Both the position numbers and the translations under genes were made by a program. Below, one piece after another: positions 24,728 through 33,175 of a DNA stretch of 64,000 bases. A model generated the notes under the pieces. That model was not told where the DNA came from and did no database searches. It saw only the letters and a list, made by a program, of their open reading frames with translations. Numbering within the stretch: the stretch's first letter is position 1; each line of letters starts with the position of its first letter. The stretch is from contig CAVQYQ010000005.1 in the NCBI GenBank assembly GCA_963718195.1, positions 248,001 through 312,000 of the forward strand, written 5' to 3'. This DNA is from MADRE3 sp963718195 (GTDB lineage Bacteria > Desulfobacterota > Desulfobulbia > Desulfobulbales > Desulfocapsaceae).

Positions 24728-25660
24728 ATGATAAAGCTGTTACCTCTGGGAAATAGTGGTGACGCCAAATTTATAGTAACATTGAGCGAAAATGATGCAC
24801 CCGCAAATTCACGTATGATAGACCTACACCTTCATTCAACCCATTCGGATGGGTCAATGACTCCTTCTGAGCTTGTTAGGAAGGCAGCCGATATCGGTTT
24901 GTCTGCCATCTCGATAACGGATCACGATACAATATCTGCTCTTGAAGAAGCCAGGAATGAAGGGAAAGCCTGCTCCGTTGAGGTAGTTCCAGGGCTTGAA
25001 ATCAGTTCAAAACATAGAGGATTGGATCTTCATCTACTGGGCTATGATTTTGACTGGCGAAACGCTTCGCTTGTAAATAATATCAAACGATTACAATTGG
25101 CAAGAGATGATAGAAATCAAAAAATTCTGGAAAAACTGCAGAAAATTGGCATAAACATAACTGAACAGGATTTAAAGGATGAGGCAGGAAATGGCGTGGC
25201 AGGCAGACCACACTTTGCCCGTTTACTGATAAAAAGCGGGGTTGTTAAAAACAATCAACAGGCATTTTCAAACTATTTAAAAACTGGCCGCTGTGCCTAT
25301 GTGCCTCGATACGTACTTGATGTCCAGGAAGCAATCGAAATACTCCACGGTGCTGGAGGCGTTGCAGTTTTGGCTCATCCGATCCAACTGGGTTGTTCTT
25401 ACCAAGAGCTGTCAGTGATTGTGAAGGAACTCAAACAGATGGGGATGGATGGATTGGAGACGTTTTATCCTACACAGAAGGGTAAAACGGGAAAAAAAAT
25501 CAGGGAACTCGCCAGGAAATATCAGATGCTTGAGACCGGGGGAAGTGATTTCCATGGTGATGTACGGGTTGGTACTACAATTGCCGGAGCGACAAAACAT
25601 TTTATGGTACCCGAAGAACTGCTGGAAAAGTTAAAAGAATACCTGTCCAGCAAAGGTTAA
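24728..25660 (+). CDS. PHP-domain phosphoesterase (3',5'-nucleoside bisphosphate phosphatase / RNase AM-like)
   Basis: The protein has the PHP metal-binding motifs: DLHLHSTHSDG near residues 32-42, ITDHDT near 66, PGLEIS near 90, LAHP near 210, and a GGSDFHG near 265. This set is shared with the YciV/RNase AM family, which removes 3'-phosphates from pAp and trims 5' ends of RNA. A TTG at 24686 would extend the frame, while the ATG at 24815 would start just before the first motif; the ATG at 24728 is used here without a strong ribosome-binding site to decide it. It is followed after 28 bp by the response regulator gene. Confidence 0.8.
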   Translation: MIKLLPLGNSGDAKFIVTLSENDAPANSRMIDLHLHSTHSDGSMTPSELVRKAADIGLSAISITDHDTISALEEARNEGKACSVEVVPGLEISSKHRGLDLHLLGYDFDWRNASLVNNIKRLQLARDDRNQKILEKLQKIGINITEQDLKDEAGNGVAGRPHFARLLIKSGVVKNNQQAFSNYLKTGRCAYVPRYVLDVQEAIEILHGAGGVAVLAHPIQLGCSYQELSVIVKELKQMGMDGLETFYPTQKGKTGKKIRELARKYQMLETGGSDFHGDVRVGTTIAGATKHFMVPEELLEKLKEYLSSKG

Positions 25661-25688
25661 TACGGATAAATTACCAAAGGATAGCAAC

Positions 25689-27089
25689 ATGCACTCAATT
25701 CTTGTAGTAGATGATGAACCTAATTATCTGGTCGTTCTTTCTGAGCTTTTACGGGACGAAAGTTTCGAGGTATTTACTGCCCCTGGTGGTAAAGAGGCCC
25801 TGACAGTTGTTAAAGAGGTCGACCTTGATATGGTGATTTCCGATATGCAGATGCCAGGCATGGATGGGATGGCTCTTCTCCATGAGATAAAGCAGCTTGA
25901 TGATGATTTGCCGGTATTGATCATTACCGCATATGCAGAAGTAGACAAGGCTGTGAGTGCCATGCAGGCCGGTGCTTTCAGTTACCTCGCCAAACCATTT
26001 TCAAATGACGAACTGATTGTCTCAATTAACAAAGCGGTCAGTCACAGGAGTCTGTTAAAAGAAAATATCAGGCTGAGACAGGAGATTCGTGAACGAAATA
26101 AGTTTGGTGGAATGGTCGGAAAAAATTCCAGGATGAAGCAGGTTTATGAATTGATAGAAAAAGTCGCACCGACACCAGCCTCGGTACTCATCACCGGAGA
26201 GAGTGGCACCGGCAAAGAGCTGGTCGCCAAGGCGATTCACGTCAACAGTCCCAGAGAGCCGTATCCGTTTATAACGGTAAACTGCGCTGCGCTTGCTGAT
26301 AATCTGTTGGAAAGTGAGTTGTTTGGTCACGAGAAAGGTGCGTTTACCGGAGCCGCTTCAATGAGAAAGGGACGGTTTGAAATTGCCGATAAAGGAACAA
26401 TATTTCTCGATGAAATTGGCGAAATACCACTGGCCCTGCAATCAAAGTTGTTGCGCGTTCTCCAGGAACGCACTCTTGAACGGGTTGGCGGGACGCGAAC
26501 GATGACCATTGATGTAAGGATTATCAGTGCGACAAATAAAGACCTGAAAGAAGAGGTGCAGCAGGGCCGTTTCAGAGAGGATCTCTTTTACCGATTGAAT
26601 GTCATCCATGTGGCGTTGCCTGCGCTCAGAGAGAGGATGGATGACTTGCCGCTGCTTGTTCAGTATTTTGTCCAGAAATGTGCTGATAACCTGGCTAAGG
26701 AACAGCTGCAGATTTCTCCCGATGCTTTGCGACTGTTGATGAATCTACCCTGGGAGGGAAATGTCAGAGAACTTGAAAATACCATCGAGCGGGCGGCGAT
26801 TCTCTGTAATGACGATACAATTGAGCCAGAAGATGTGCAGCCAGAATCAATTGCTGTTGATTCAAGTGCCTCATGGACTCAGGAACTCGACCTGATCAAG
26901 CTGATCCCCGAGTCGGTAAAATTAAATGATGTCCTCTATATTGTTGAAGAAAAGATGTTGACTCAAGCCCTTGAAGAATCAAATCACGTGCAGGCGCATG
27001 CCGCAGAAATACTTGGTATCACAAAAAGCTTGCTGCAGTACAAAATGAAGAAATATGGAATCATGAAGAAAAAACCAAAGCGAGCATGA
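25689..27089 (+). CDS. NtrC-family sigma-54-dependent response regulator
   Basis: The 466-residue regulator has a receiver domain with phosphoacceptor Asp52 (ISDMQMPGMDG), an AAA+ domain with Walker A GESGTGKE near 171, the sigma-54-contacting GAFTGA near 218, and Walker B FLDEIGE, then a C-terminal Fis-type helix-turn-helix (HAAEILGITKSLLQYKMKKYGI). It would activate sigma-54 promoters after phosphorylation. No histidine kinase gene is adjacent; the nearest one starts at 62614, so it is an orphan here. A good Shine-Dalgarno (AAAGGA) precedes the ATG. Confidence 0.93.
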   Translation: MHSILVVDDEPNYLVVLSELLRDESFEVFTAPGGKEALTVVKEVDLDMVISDMQMPGMDGMALLHEIKQLDDDLPVLIITAYAEVDKAVSAMQAGAFSYLAKPFSNDELIVSINKAVSHRSLLKENIRLRQEIRERNKFGGMVGKNSRMKQVYELIEKVAPTPASVLITGESGTGKELVAKAIHVNSPREPYPFITVNCAALADNLLESELFGHEKGAFTGAASMRKGRFEIADKGTIFLDEIGEIPLALQSKLLRVLQERTLERVGGTRTMTIDVRIISATNKDLKEEVQQGRFREDLFYRLNVIHVALPALRERMDDLPLLVQYFVQKCADNLAKEQLQISPDALRLLMNLPWEGNVRELENTIERAAILCNDDTIEPEDVQPESIAVDSSASWTQELDLIKLIPESVKLNDVLYIVEEKMLTQALEESNHVQAHAAEILGITKSLLQYKMKKYGIMKKKPKRA

Positions 27090-27096
27090 GCATGGT

Positions 27097-27957
27097 TTAC
27101 TTGTTTCCGCCCCATTGCAGTTTATTCCTCAATATCTCAAAATAATCGCGATTTTTTGAGGAAATGAGTTGGAGAGGGTGCTCGGCAGTCTGGATCTCCA
27201 GAATATCACCTGGAATCATGTCCCAGGATACCTGACCGTCAATGATAATTTTCGCAGAGCGGTCACGCTGTTCTGGCAAAAATTGAGACGTTATAAGCCG
27301 ATCTGGTGGCAGGATGATCGGTCTGCTGCTCAGCATGAACGGGCAGATTGGTGTCACGAGTATCGCCGACAATCCTGGATGGACAAGCGGCCCCCCTGCT
27401 GAAAGATTATATGCGGTTGAACCGGTTGGCGTTGAAAAAATAAGGCCATCTGCTTTGTAAGTGTTTATGTGATTACCATTCGCGCTTGTTGACAGCAGCA
27501 GCAGTTGGTCAAGGGTGTTTTTGTTTATGACCACGTCATTGAGCGCGAAAATATAACTACTCTTTTCATCATCGCGTATACGGCGTGCTTTCAGCATCTG
27601 CCGCTTTTCCATGGAGACTGAACCGGATAAGATCTCTTCCAGGGCTGCCGTGCTTTCGTCCTCTGTTAACTCCGTCAAAAATCCCAGATTACCAAGATTA
27701 ATGCCAATGACCGGTATAGAGAAGTGTGCAGACTTTTCAGCAACATGGAGTAAGGTCCCGTCGCCCCCAAGGATGATGAGAATATCCAGATCGGGAACGA
27801 TTCGATTGAGTTCGGTTTCTATGTTACGGTCTTCCAACCAGCTTTTCAGGGTCTTACCGTACATAACCGCATCTGGATCATCAATTTTGGTTATGATTCC
27901 GGCCTTGCTGACTTTGAAATCGTTACGATGATAGAGGTGGCTGTTTGGTTGGATCAT
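27097..27957 (-). CDS. nadK: NAD kinase
   Basis: The 286-residue protein has LIILGGDGTLLHVA near residues 50-64 (the GGDGT phosphate loop with catalytic Asp), VIGINLGNLGFLTE, ALNDVVIN near 142 (the NE/D-type site), and STPTGSTAYNLSAGGP near 182. It makes NADP from NAD in the cytosol. The start overlaps the stop of proC by 4 nt (ATGA at 27954-27957), so the two genes form a coupled operon. Convergent with the response regulator gene. Confidence 0.94.
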   Translation of the reverse strand: MIQPNSHLYHRNDFKVSKAGIITKIDDPDAVMYGKTLKSWLEDRNIETELNRIVPDLDILIILGGDGTLLHVAEKSAHFSIPVIGINLGNLGFLTELTEDESTAALEEILSGSVSMEKRQMLKARRIRDDEKSSYIFALNDVVINKNTLDQLLLLSTSANGNHINTYKADGLIFSTPTGSTAYNLSAGGPLVHPGLSAILVTPICPFMLSSRPIILPPDRLITSQFLPEQRDRSAKIIIDGQVSWDMIPGDILEIQTAEHPLQLISSKNRDYFEILRNKLQWGGNK

Positions 27958-28766
27958 TTACGAAACCCCAGTTCAATTGAACGCATGTAAGCAGCTTCAA
28001 CAGCACTGATGACAATGCCGTTAAATCCTTTGGCTGCAAGTAGGTGAAGTCCACTGGCCGTGGTCCCTCCAGGTGATGTGACCTTGTCTCTTAAAATGGC
28101 AGGGTGCTCTTCTGAACGGTTTGCCAGCATGACTGCACCCTGGATCGTCTGGATCGTCAGATTCCTGGCGATTTCACGGGGCAGGCCGCTTTTAACGCCA
28201 CCTTCAATCATAGCTTCAATGAACGAGAAAACATAAGCGGGACCTGATCCGCTCAAGCCGGTTACCGCATCCATTGAAGATTCCGGTACTGTCACCGTTA
28301 TTCCGATGGTGTCAAAAAGTGACGTTACAAAGGCAAAATCACTGTCAGAGACATTGCTGTTTCTACAAAGCGCAGTTGCACCCTGTTGTATGAGTGCTGG
28401 CATATTGGGCATTGCTCTGACCACAGAAATCGAGGGTTTTTCCACCAGATCCATATAAAACGAAATCGGTAAACCGGCAGCTATGGTAACCACAAGCTGA
28501 TTCAGCAGAAATGGTTTGACCTGTTCAAGCACAACCGGCATGATCTGTGGTTTGACAGCAAGTACAATGATATCATTTGTTGCACACAAATCTACTGGGT
28601 CATCCACCGTTTTAAGATCATAGTGGAGTGTAAGATACTTTTTTCTGCTTTCAAGCGGTTCATTGACCGAAACGTGGAGGTCAGGGGAAAGATCGGATTG
28701 CATGAGGCCGGTTATAATTGCCTCGGCCATCTGTCCTCCACCGATAAAACCAATATTCGTTGTCAT
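27954..28766 (-). CDS. proC: Pyrroline-5-carboxylate reductase
   Basis: The 270-residue enzyme has the NAD(P)-binding GFIGGGQMAEAI (residues 6-17) and the C-terminal catalytic stretch AVTGLSGSGPAYVFSFIEAM near 165-185, followed by TSPGGTTASGL, the classic P5CR signature. It performs the last step of proline synthesis. A good ribosome-binding site (AAAGGA) lies upstream. It is the first gene of a two-gene operon with nadK and is divergent from the small Trm112-like gene. Confidence 0.94.
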   Translation of the reverse strand: MTTNIGFIGGGQMAEAIITGLMQSDLSPDLHVSVNEPLESRKKYLTLHYDLKTVDDPVDLCATNDIIVLAVKPQIMPVVLEQVKPFLLNQLVVTIAAGLPISFYMDLVEKPSISVVRAMPNMPALIQQGATALCRNSNVSDSDFAFVTSLFDTIGITVTVPESSMDAVTGLSGSGPAYVFSFIEAMIEGGVKSGLPREIARNLTIQTIQGAVMLANRSEEHPAILRDKVTSPGGTTASGLHLLAAKGFNGIVISAVEAAYMRSIELGFRK

Positions 28767-28914
28767 TGATATATCCTTTATGCTGATTTTGGAGACGAAA
28801 TGGATTAATTCTGTTACTTTAACATGAGAAAATAGAGAGGTCCACAGCTCTTATGAACGGGCTGCAGGCCTGCTCGATATCAAGACGTTTTAATTTGATT
28901 TACAGGGTAACGCG

Positions 28915-29085
28915 ATGATAAAAAAAGAATTGTTGGAAATACTTGCCTGTCCCAAGTGTAAAGGTCCTGTTTCTCTTGATCAGGACAAAAACGGTATCGT
29001 CTGTCATAAGTGTCAGCTTCTCTACGAGATAATCGATGATATTCCGGTCATGCTCATAGACAAAGCCGTCAGCCTTGAAGAATAA
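28915..29085 (+). CDS. Trm112-family small zinc-binding protein
   Basis: This 56-residue protein is too short for usual gene finding. It opens with KKELLEILACPKCKGPV and has a second C-x2-C pair in VCHKCQLLYEI, ending with the conserved DDIPVMLIDKA. That matches the Trm112/YcaR family, a four-cysteine zinc ribbon that in other organisms is a partner of methyltransferases or is fused to UbiE-like enzymes. An AGGG lies about 8 nt upstream. It is separated from the following phosphohexomutase by 120 bp. Confidence 0.88.
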   Translation: MIKKELLEILACPKCKGPVSLDQDKNGIVCHKCQLLYEIIDDIPVMLIDKAVSLEE

Positions 29086-29205
29086 TCTGTACTCGATCTG
29101 CCTTTCGTTTAAACCCGGTCGTTAAAAGTTTCCGGGCGGCTCTTAATAATCACGGAGCCAATAGGTTGCATCCCTGAAACCAATCACACTGCAATGGAGT
29201 TCATC

Positions 29206-30921
29206 ATGTCTCTTGAGGATATCTGCAATGACCTTTTTAATTCATATGTCGATTTAAACAATCATGCATCAAGCGATTATTTTGGTCTGATAAAACGACT
29301 GATTGAAATAAAGGACGGCCAAAACGAAACAGTGGTTGATAGCTTTATAAAAAAAGCATACCTGCTTGTGGATGATGAAATAGAACGTAACTCAGAAAAA
29401 CCGTTAACTGAGATCAGTTTTGGAACTTCAGGATGGCGCGGCATCCTCGGCAAAGATATATTTGTAAAATCAGTACTTTCTGTTACTTCAGCTATTGTAC
29501 AATTATACCAGACAGCAGATACAGATTCAGCCCTGGTTCCTTATCTTGGCGTCGCTGGACTGAACGAAGCGCGATCAAGAGGATGTCTTGTCGGGCATGA
29601 CAATCGTTTTGGTGGAGAAAAACTGGGAAGAGCAGTCGCCGACTTTCTCGTGAAAAATGGCTTCAAAGTTTATTATTGCGGTGAAACAACCACCGGTGTT
29701 CTTTCAGCATCAATGCTTGAACTGCAGGCAGCATTTTCAGTCAACCTGACACCATCCCATAACCCGCTTGAATATGGAGGGTATAAGTATAATGCAGCTG
29801 ATGCAGGTCCGGCAGCTTCTGAGCTGACACAGCTCATAACAAAATACAGCAGGGATATTATCAGAGCAGGTACCATTGCTGAAATGGGTGACTCAGCGGA
29901 ACAAGGGGAGCTGATTGAAACAGATTCACTGCCCCTCTGGCAGGATCTGGTGATAAGAAACTGCAATGTACACGGTATTGATTATAGGAAACTATGCAAT
30001 AGGGCAGCAGGGATGGATGACCTTGCCATGGTCATAGATTCTGTCCACGGGGCAAGCAGGCTCCATATGAAGAAACTTCTGGGACCTGCCGCGCGATCAC
30101 TCACCATGCTCAGAGGATTCGCTGATGTATCTTTTGGCGGTATAGCGCCCGAGCCATCGACTGAAAATATGAAGGGAGTTGTTGATACCTTAAGTGCAAT
30201 AGACAAGAAATTCAAAATCGGAGCAATCATTGATCCTGACGGGGATAGAATACGTTTTACCGATGGCAAAACCGAAATCAGCATGAACCAGTTTGGGGCA
30301 ATGGCCTATTATTTTTTACACGAATTTAAAGGGTTAAAGGGAAGTGTCGCAAAAACTGTAGCGACTTCAAACTTTGCAAACAGTGTTGCCAAAATACTAG
30401 GAGAAGACGTTTTCGAGCCAAAGGTTGGTTTTAAGGAGTTCAAACCAGTAATAGGAAAGGCGCTGGTACTTTTTGAGGAGTCTGACGGCATTTCCATTAT
30501 CGGTCACACACCTGAAAAAGATGCCTATATAGGGTTGCTCCTTGCCCTCGATATGGTTGTCAGTACAGGCAAAAATCTGGGAGAGATCAAGGCAGATATG
30601 GAAGGTCGGTATGGTGAATATTATCCTGACAGAGACGGGGTTGAGGTCAGTCTGAAAGGAACTGATCTTTTACAGGCTCTTGAGAAGCTCGACAGATATG
30701 ATGTGGGGTCTCTGGTGCTGGTTGGAGATGAAAAGAAAAAAATCAAAGAGGTGATTTCAATTGATGGCCGTAAAATGATTTTTGAAGATGATTCATGGCT
30801 CATGATCAGACCATCCGGAACAGAACCAAAAGTGAGATTTTATGTTGAGTCTCGCGATGAAAGAGGAACGAAAACGCTCGTTGACACTGCTCGATCCATG
30901 CTCAGGGAAGTTGGCGTGTGA
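29206..30921 (+). CDS. Phosphoglucomutase/phosphomannomutase family protein
   Basis: The 571-residue protein has the alpha-D-phosphohexomutase domains in order: SFGTSGWRG near 68, the catalytic-serine loop LTPSHNPLEYGGYKYN near 183, the metal loop DPDGDRIRF near 345, the sugar-specificity loop FEESDGISI near 425, and the phosphate-binding RPSGTEPKVRFYVES near 540. It interconverts hexose-1- and -6-phosphates, providing precursors for cell-surface sugars and glycogen. The ATG at 29206 is preferred over 29194 because GGAG at 29196-29199 sits 6 nt upstream. Whether glucose or mannose is preferred is not clear from the loop. Confidence 0.88.
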   Translation: MSLEDICNDLFNSYVDLNNHASSDYFGLIKRLIEIKDGQNETVVDSFIKKAYLLVDDEIERNSEKPLTEISFGTSGWRGILGKDIFVKSVLSVTSAIVQLYQTADTDSALVPYLGVAGLNEARSRGCLVGHDNRFGGEKLGRAVADFLVKNGFKVYYCGETTTGVLSASMLELQAAFSVNLTPSHNPLEYGGYKYNAADAGPAASELTQLITKYSRDIIRAGTIAEMGDSAEQGELIETDSLPLWQDLVIRNCNVHGIDYRKLCNRAAGMDDLAMVIDSVHGASRLHMKKLLGPAARSLTMLRGFADVSFGGIAPEPSTENMKGVVDTLSAIDKKFKIGAIIDPDGDRIRFTDGKTEISMNQFGAMAYYFLHEFKGLKGSVAKTVATSNFANSVAKILGEDVFEPKVGFKEFKPVIGKALVLFEESDGISIIGHTPEKDAYIGLLLALDMVVSTGKNLGEIKADMEGRYGEYYPDRDGVEVSLKGTDLLQALEKLDRYDVGSLVLVGDEKKKIKEVISIDGRKMIFEDDSWLMIRPSGTEPKVRFYVESRDERGTKTLVDTARSMLREVGV

Positions 30922-31050
30922 TACCGCCTCAATTCATTCTAGGAATTTCCACAGATTTCAAAACAGTTGCTATTGCATTTTGCCTGGCAGGTATTATTGT
31001 CGGATGGTGCAGAAACAATATAAAATTAATAAGATATTCAGGAGCGATTT

Positions 31051-31887
31051 ATGTGGGAATATACAGACACAGTGACCGAACATTTCCAAAATCCGCGTAA
31101 TGTTGGTGAAATTGCAGATGCCCAGGGGACAGGTGATGTGGGGTCCCTTGCTTGCGGCGACGCCTTAAAACTCACACTCAAGATAGAAAACGATTGCATT
31201 GTCGACGCCAAATTCAAAACATTTGGATGCGCAAGTGCAATTGCCTCCTCTTCGGCTTTGACGGAGATGGTCAAGGGTATGAAGGTAGAGGATGCGGAAA
31301 AAATAACCAATGAAGAAATAGCCGAATTTCTCGGTGGGCTGCCAAAGGAGAAGATGCATTGCTCTGTCATGGGGCGGGAAGCACTTGAGGCAGCTATAGC
31401 CGATTATCGAGGACTTGTTTTGCCGAGTGCAGAAGGGGAGATCGTCTGTGAGTGTTTTGGCGTCACGGATATCGAAGTCTCAAGAGCGATAAAGGAATCT
31501 AATCTACGTTCGGTAGAAGAAGTTACCAATTTTACCAAGGCTGGTGGCGGTTGTGGGAAGTGTGAAGACAAGCTCCGCGCACTTTTGCTGGATACTGTTT
31601 CCGAAGATTTGAGGATCGTGCCAGTGATCAAGAAAGCGAAGAAAATGACTGCTCTTCAGAAAATAAAAAAGATTGAAGAGGTGCTGGACAGAGAAATAAG
31701 ACCAGAACTGAAGAAAGACGGTGGTGATATTGAGTTAATCGATGTCGATGGTGATTTCGTAACCGTTTCCTTGCGCGGTGCTTGTACCTCCTGTACAAAT
31801 GCGGAAACCACCCTCAAAGATTATGTTGAGAAAAAACTACGAGAACTGGTTCTTGATTCTCTGATTGTGGAGGAAGACAAATCATGA
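31051..31887 (+). CDS. nifU: NifU-type Fe-S cluster scaffold (three domains)
   Basis: The 278-residue protein has an IscU-like scaffold domain (residues 1-125; Cys35, Cys60 and Cys104 with Asp37), a central Fer2_BFD [2Fe-2S] domain (Cys133, Cys135, Cys168 and Cys171), and a C-terminal Nfu domain with GACTSCTNAE (Cys245 and Cys248). This is the full Nif-type architecture. It assembles Fe-S clusters using sulfur from NifS. It overlaps nifS by 4 nt (ATGA at 31884-31887). No nitrogenase gene is in view, and in anaerobic sulfate reducers this pair can serve general Fe-S assembly. AGGAG precedes the start. Confidence 0.94.
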   Translation: MWEYTDTVTEHFQNPRNVGEIADAQGTGDVGSLACGDALKLTLKIENDCIVDAKFKTFGCASAIASSSALTEMVKGMKVEDAEKITNEEIAEFLGGLPKEKMHCSVMGREALEAAIADYRGLVLPSAEGEIVCECFGVTDIEVSRAIKESNLRSVEEVTNFTKAGGGCGKCEDKLRALLLDTVSEDLRIVPVIKKAKKMTALQKIKKIEEVLDREIRPELKKDGGDIELIDVDGDFVTVSLRGACTSCTNAETTLKDYVEKKLRELVLDSLIVEEDKS

Positions 31888-33068
31888 CCACTGAAGAGAA
31901 CAGCGTCGTCTACATGGATAATAATGCCACGACCATGGTGGCTCCTGAGGTGATCGAGGCGATGATGCCTTACATCACCGATTATTACGGCAATCCCTCC
32001 AGTATGCATACGTTTGGGGGACAAGTTGGAGCGGCGGTAAGCAGAGCGCGAGAAGAGGTCGCTGATCTGCTTGGCTGTGATACGGAAGAGGTTACTTTCA
32101 CCAGTTGCGGAACTGAAAGTGACTCTACCGCTTTGCTGTCTGCCCTCAGAGCAGTTCCAGATAAACGGCATATTGTGACGACAAGGGTTGAGCATCCCGC
32201 CATAAAGAACCTGTGTGAGAATATCCTGTCGTTTACCGGTCACAAATACAGGGTGACGCGACTCAAGGTATCCGATGAGGGGCTCCTCGATCTTGATGAA
32301 TATGCCCAGGCCTTAACAGATGATACCGCAATCGTCAGTGTGATGTGGGCAAATAACGAAACCGGCGTCATCTTTCCAATTGCCGAAATGGCGCACATGG
32401 CAAAGAGTCGTGGGATTCTGTTCCATACAGATGCTGTCCAGGCCGTTGGCAAAATACCAATCAACCTGAAAGAACTGGATATTGATTACCTGTCGATGTC
32501 CGGACACAAACTCCACGCTCCCAAGGGTATTGGTGTCCTCTATGTCCGAAAGGGAACCGCGTATGTGCCATTCATGTCTGGAGGTCACCAGGAAGGTGGA
32601 AGGCGCGGTGGAACCGAGAATGTGGCTTCAATCGTTGCGCTTGGCAGGGCATGCCGGCTTGCAAAAGAGATGATGGAAGAGGAGAACACCAGGGTCAGGC
32701 AATTGCGGGATAAACTGGAGAATGGACTGCTTGCGTCGGTACCTCGGTCCATGCTTAATGGCAATAAAGAAAATCGGCTGCCGAATACTTCCAATATCAG
32801 TTTCGAGTTTGTCGAGGGCGAAGCGATACTGCTCCATATGAATCGTTACAATATCTGTGCATCATCCGGTTCTGCCTGTACATCCGGTTCACTTGAACCT
32901 TCCCATGTCTTGCGGGCAATGGGAGTCCCCTTTACTGCAGCACATGGGTCGATACGGTTTTCCCTCAGTATCTATAATACAGAGGAGGACGTTGATTTTG
33001 TGCTGGAGAAGATGCCCCAGATTATTTCAGATCTTCGCCAGATGTCTCCCTTCTGGCCAGGAGACTGA
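31884..33068 (+). CDS. nifS: Cysteine desulfurase (NifS)
   Basis: The 394-residue class V PLP enzyme begins with VYMDNNATTMVAPEV, has the PLP lysine K209 in SMSGHKLHAPKG, and the catalytic-cysteine loop SSGSACTSGS with Cys332 in the short form typical of group I (NifS/IscS) enzymes. It takes sulfur from cysteine to feed the neighbouring NifU. Coupled to nifU through an ATGA overlap. It ends 31 bp before the terminator of the convergent fhs gene. Confidence 0.94.
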   Translation: MTTEENSVVYMDNNATTMVAPEVIEAMMPYITDYYGNPSSMHTFGGQVGAAVSRAREEVADLLGCDTEEVTFTSCGTESDSTALLSALRAVPDKRHIVTTRVEHPAIKNLCENILSFTGHKYRVTRLKVSDEGLLDLDEYAQALTDDTAIVSVMWANNETGVIFPIAEMAHMAKSRGILFHTDAVQAVGKIPINLKELDIDYLSMSGHKLHAPKGIGVLYVRKGTAYVPFMSGGHQEGGRRGGTENVASIVALGRACRLAKEMMEEENTRVRQLRDKLENGLLASVPRSMLNGNKENRLPNTSNISFEFVEGEAILLHMNRYNICASSGSACTSGSLEPSHVLRAMGVPFTAAHGSIRFSLSIYNTEEDVDFVLEKMPQIISDLRQMSPFWPGD

Positions 33069-33099
33069 CCTGCAGAGAATTACGATTTCCAAAAAAGAA

Positions 33100-33122
33100 A
33101 GGCCCGGGGGATCCCCGGGCCT
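33100..33122 (-). terminator. Rho-independent terminator of fhs
   Basis: A 10-bp GC-rich stem (AGGCCCGGGG pairing with CCCCGGGCCT, 3-nt loop) is followed on the minus strand by TTTCTTTTTT (33100 down to 33091). It lies 53 bp past the fhs stop and may also slow readthrough from nifS on the plus strand. Confidence 0.85.
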
Positions 33123-33175
33123 GGATTCAGCTTATAACTTTATTCAGTTGCTGAAAATTTCAACCGTTACTGCTA

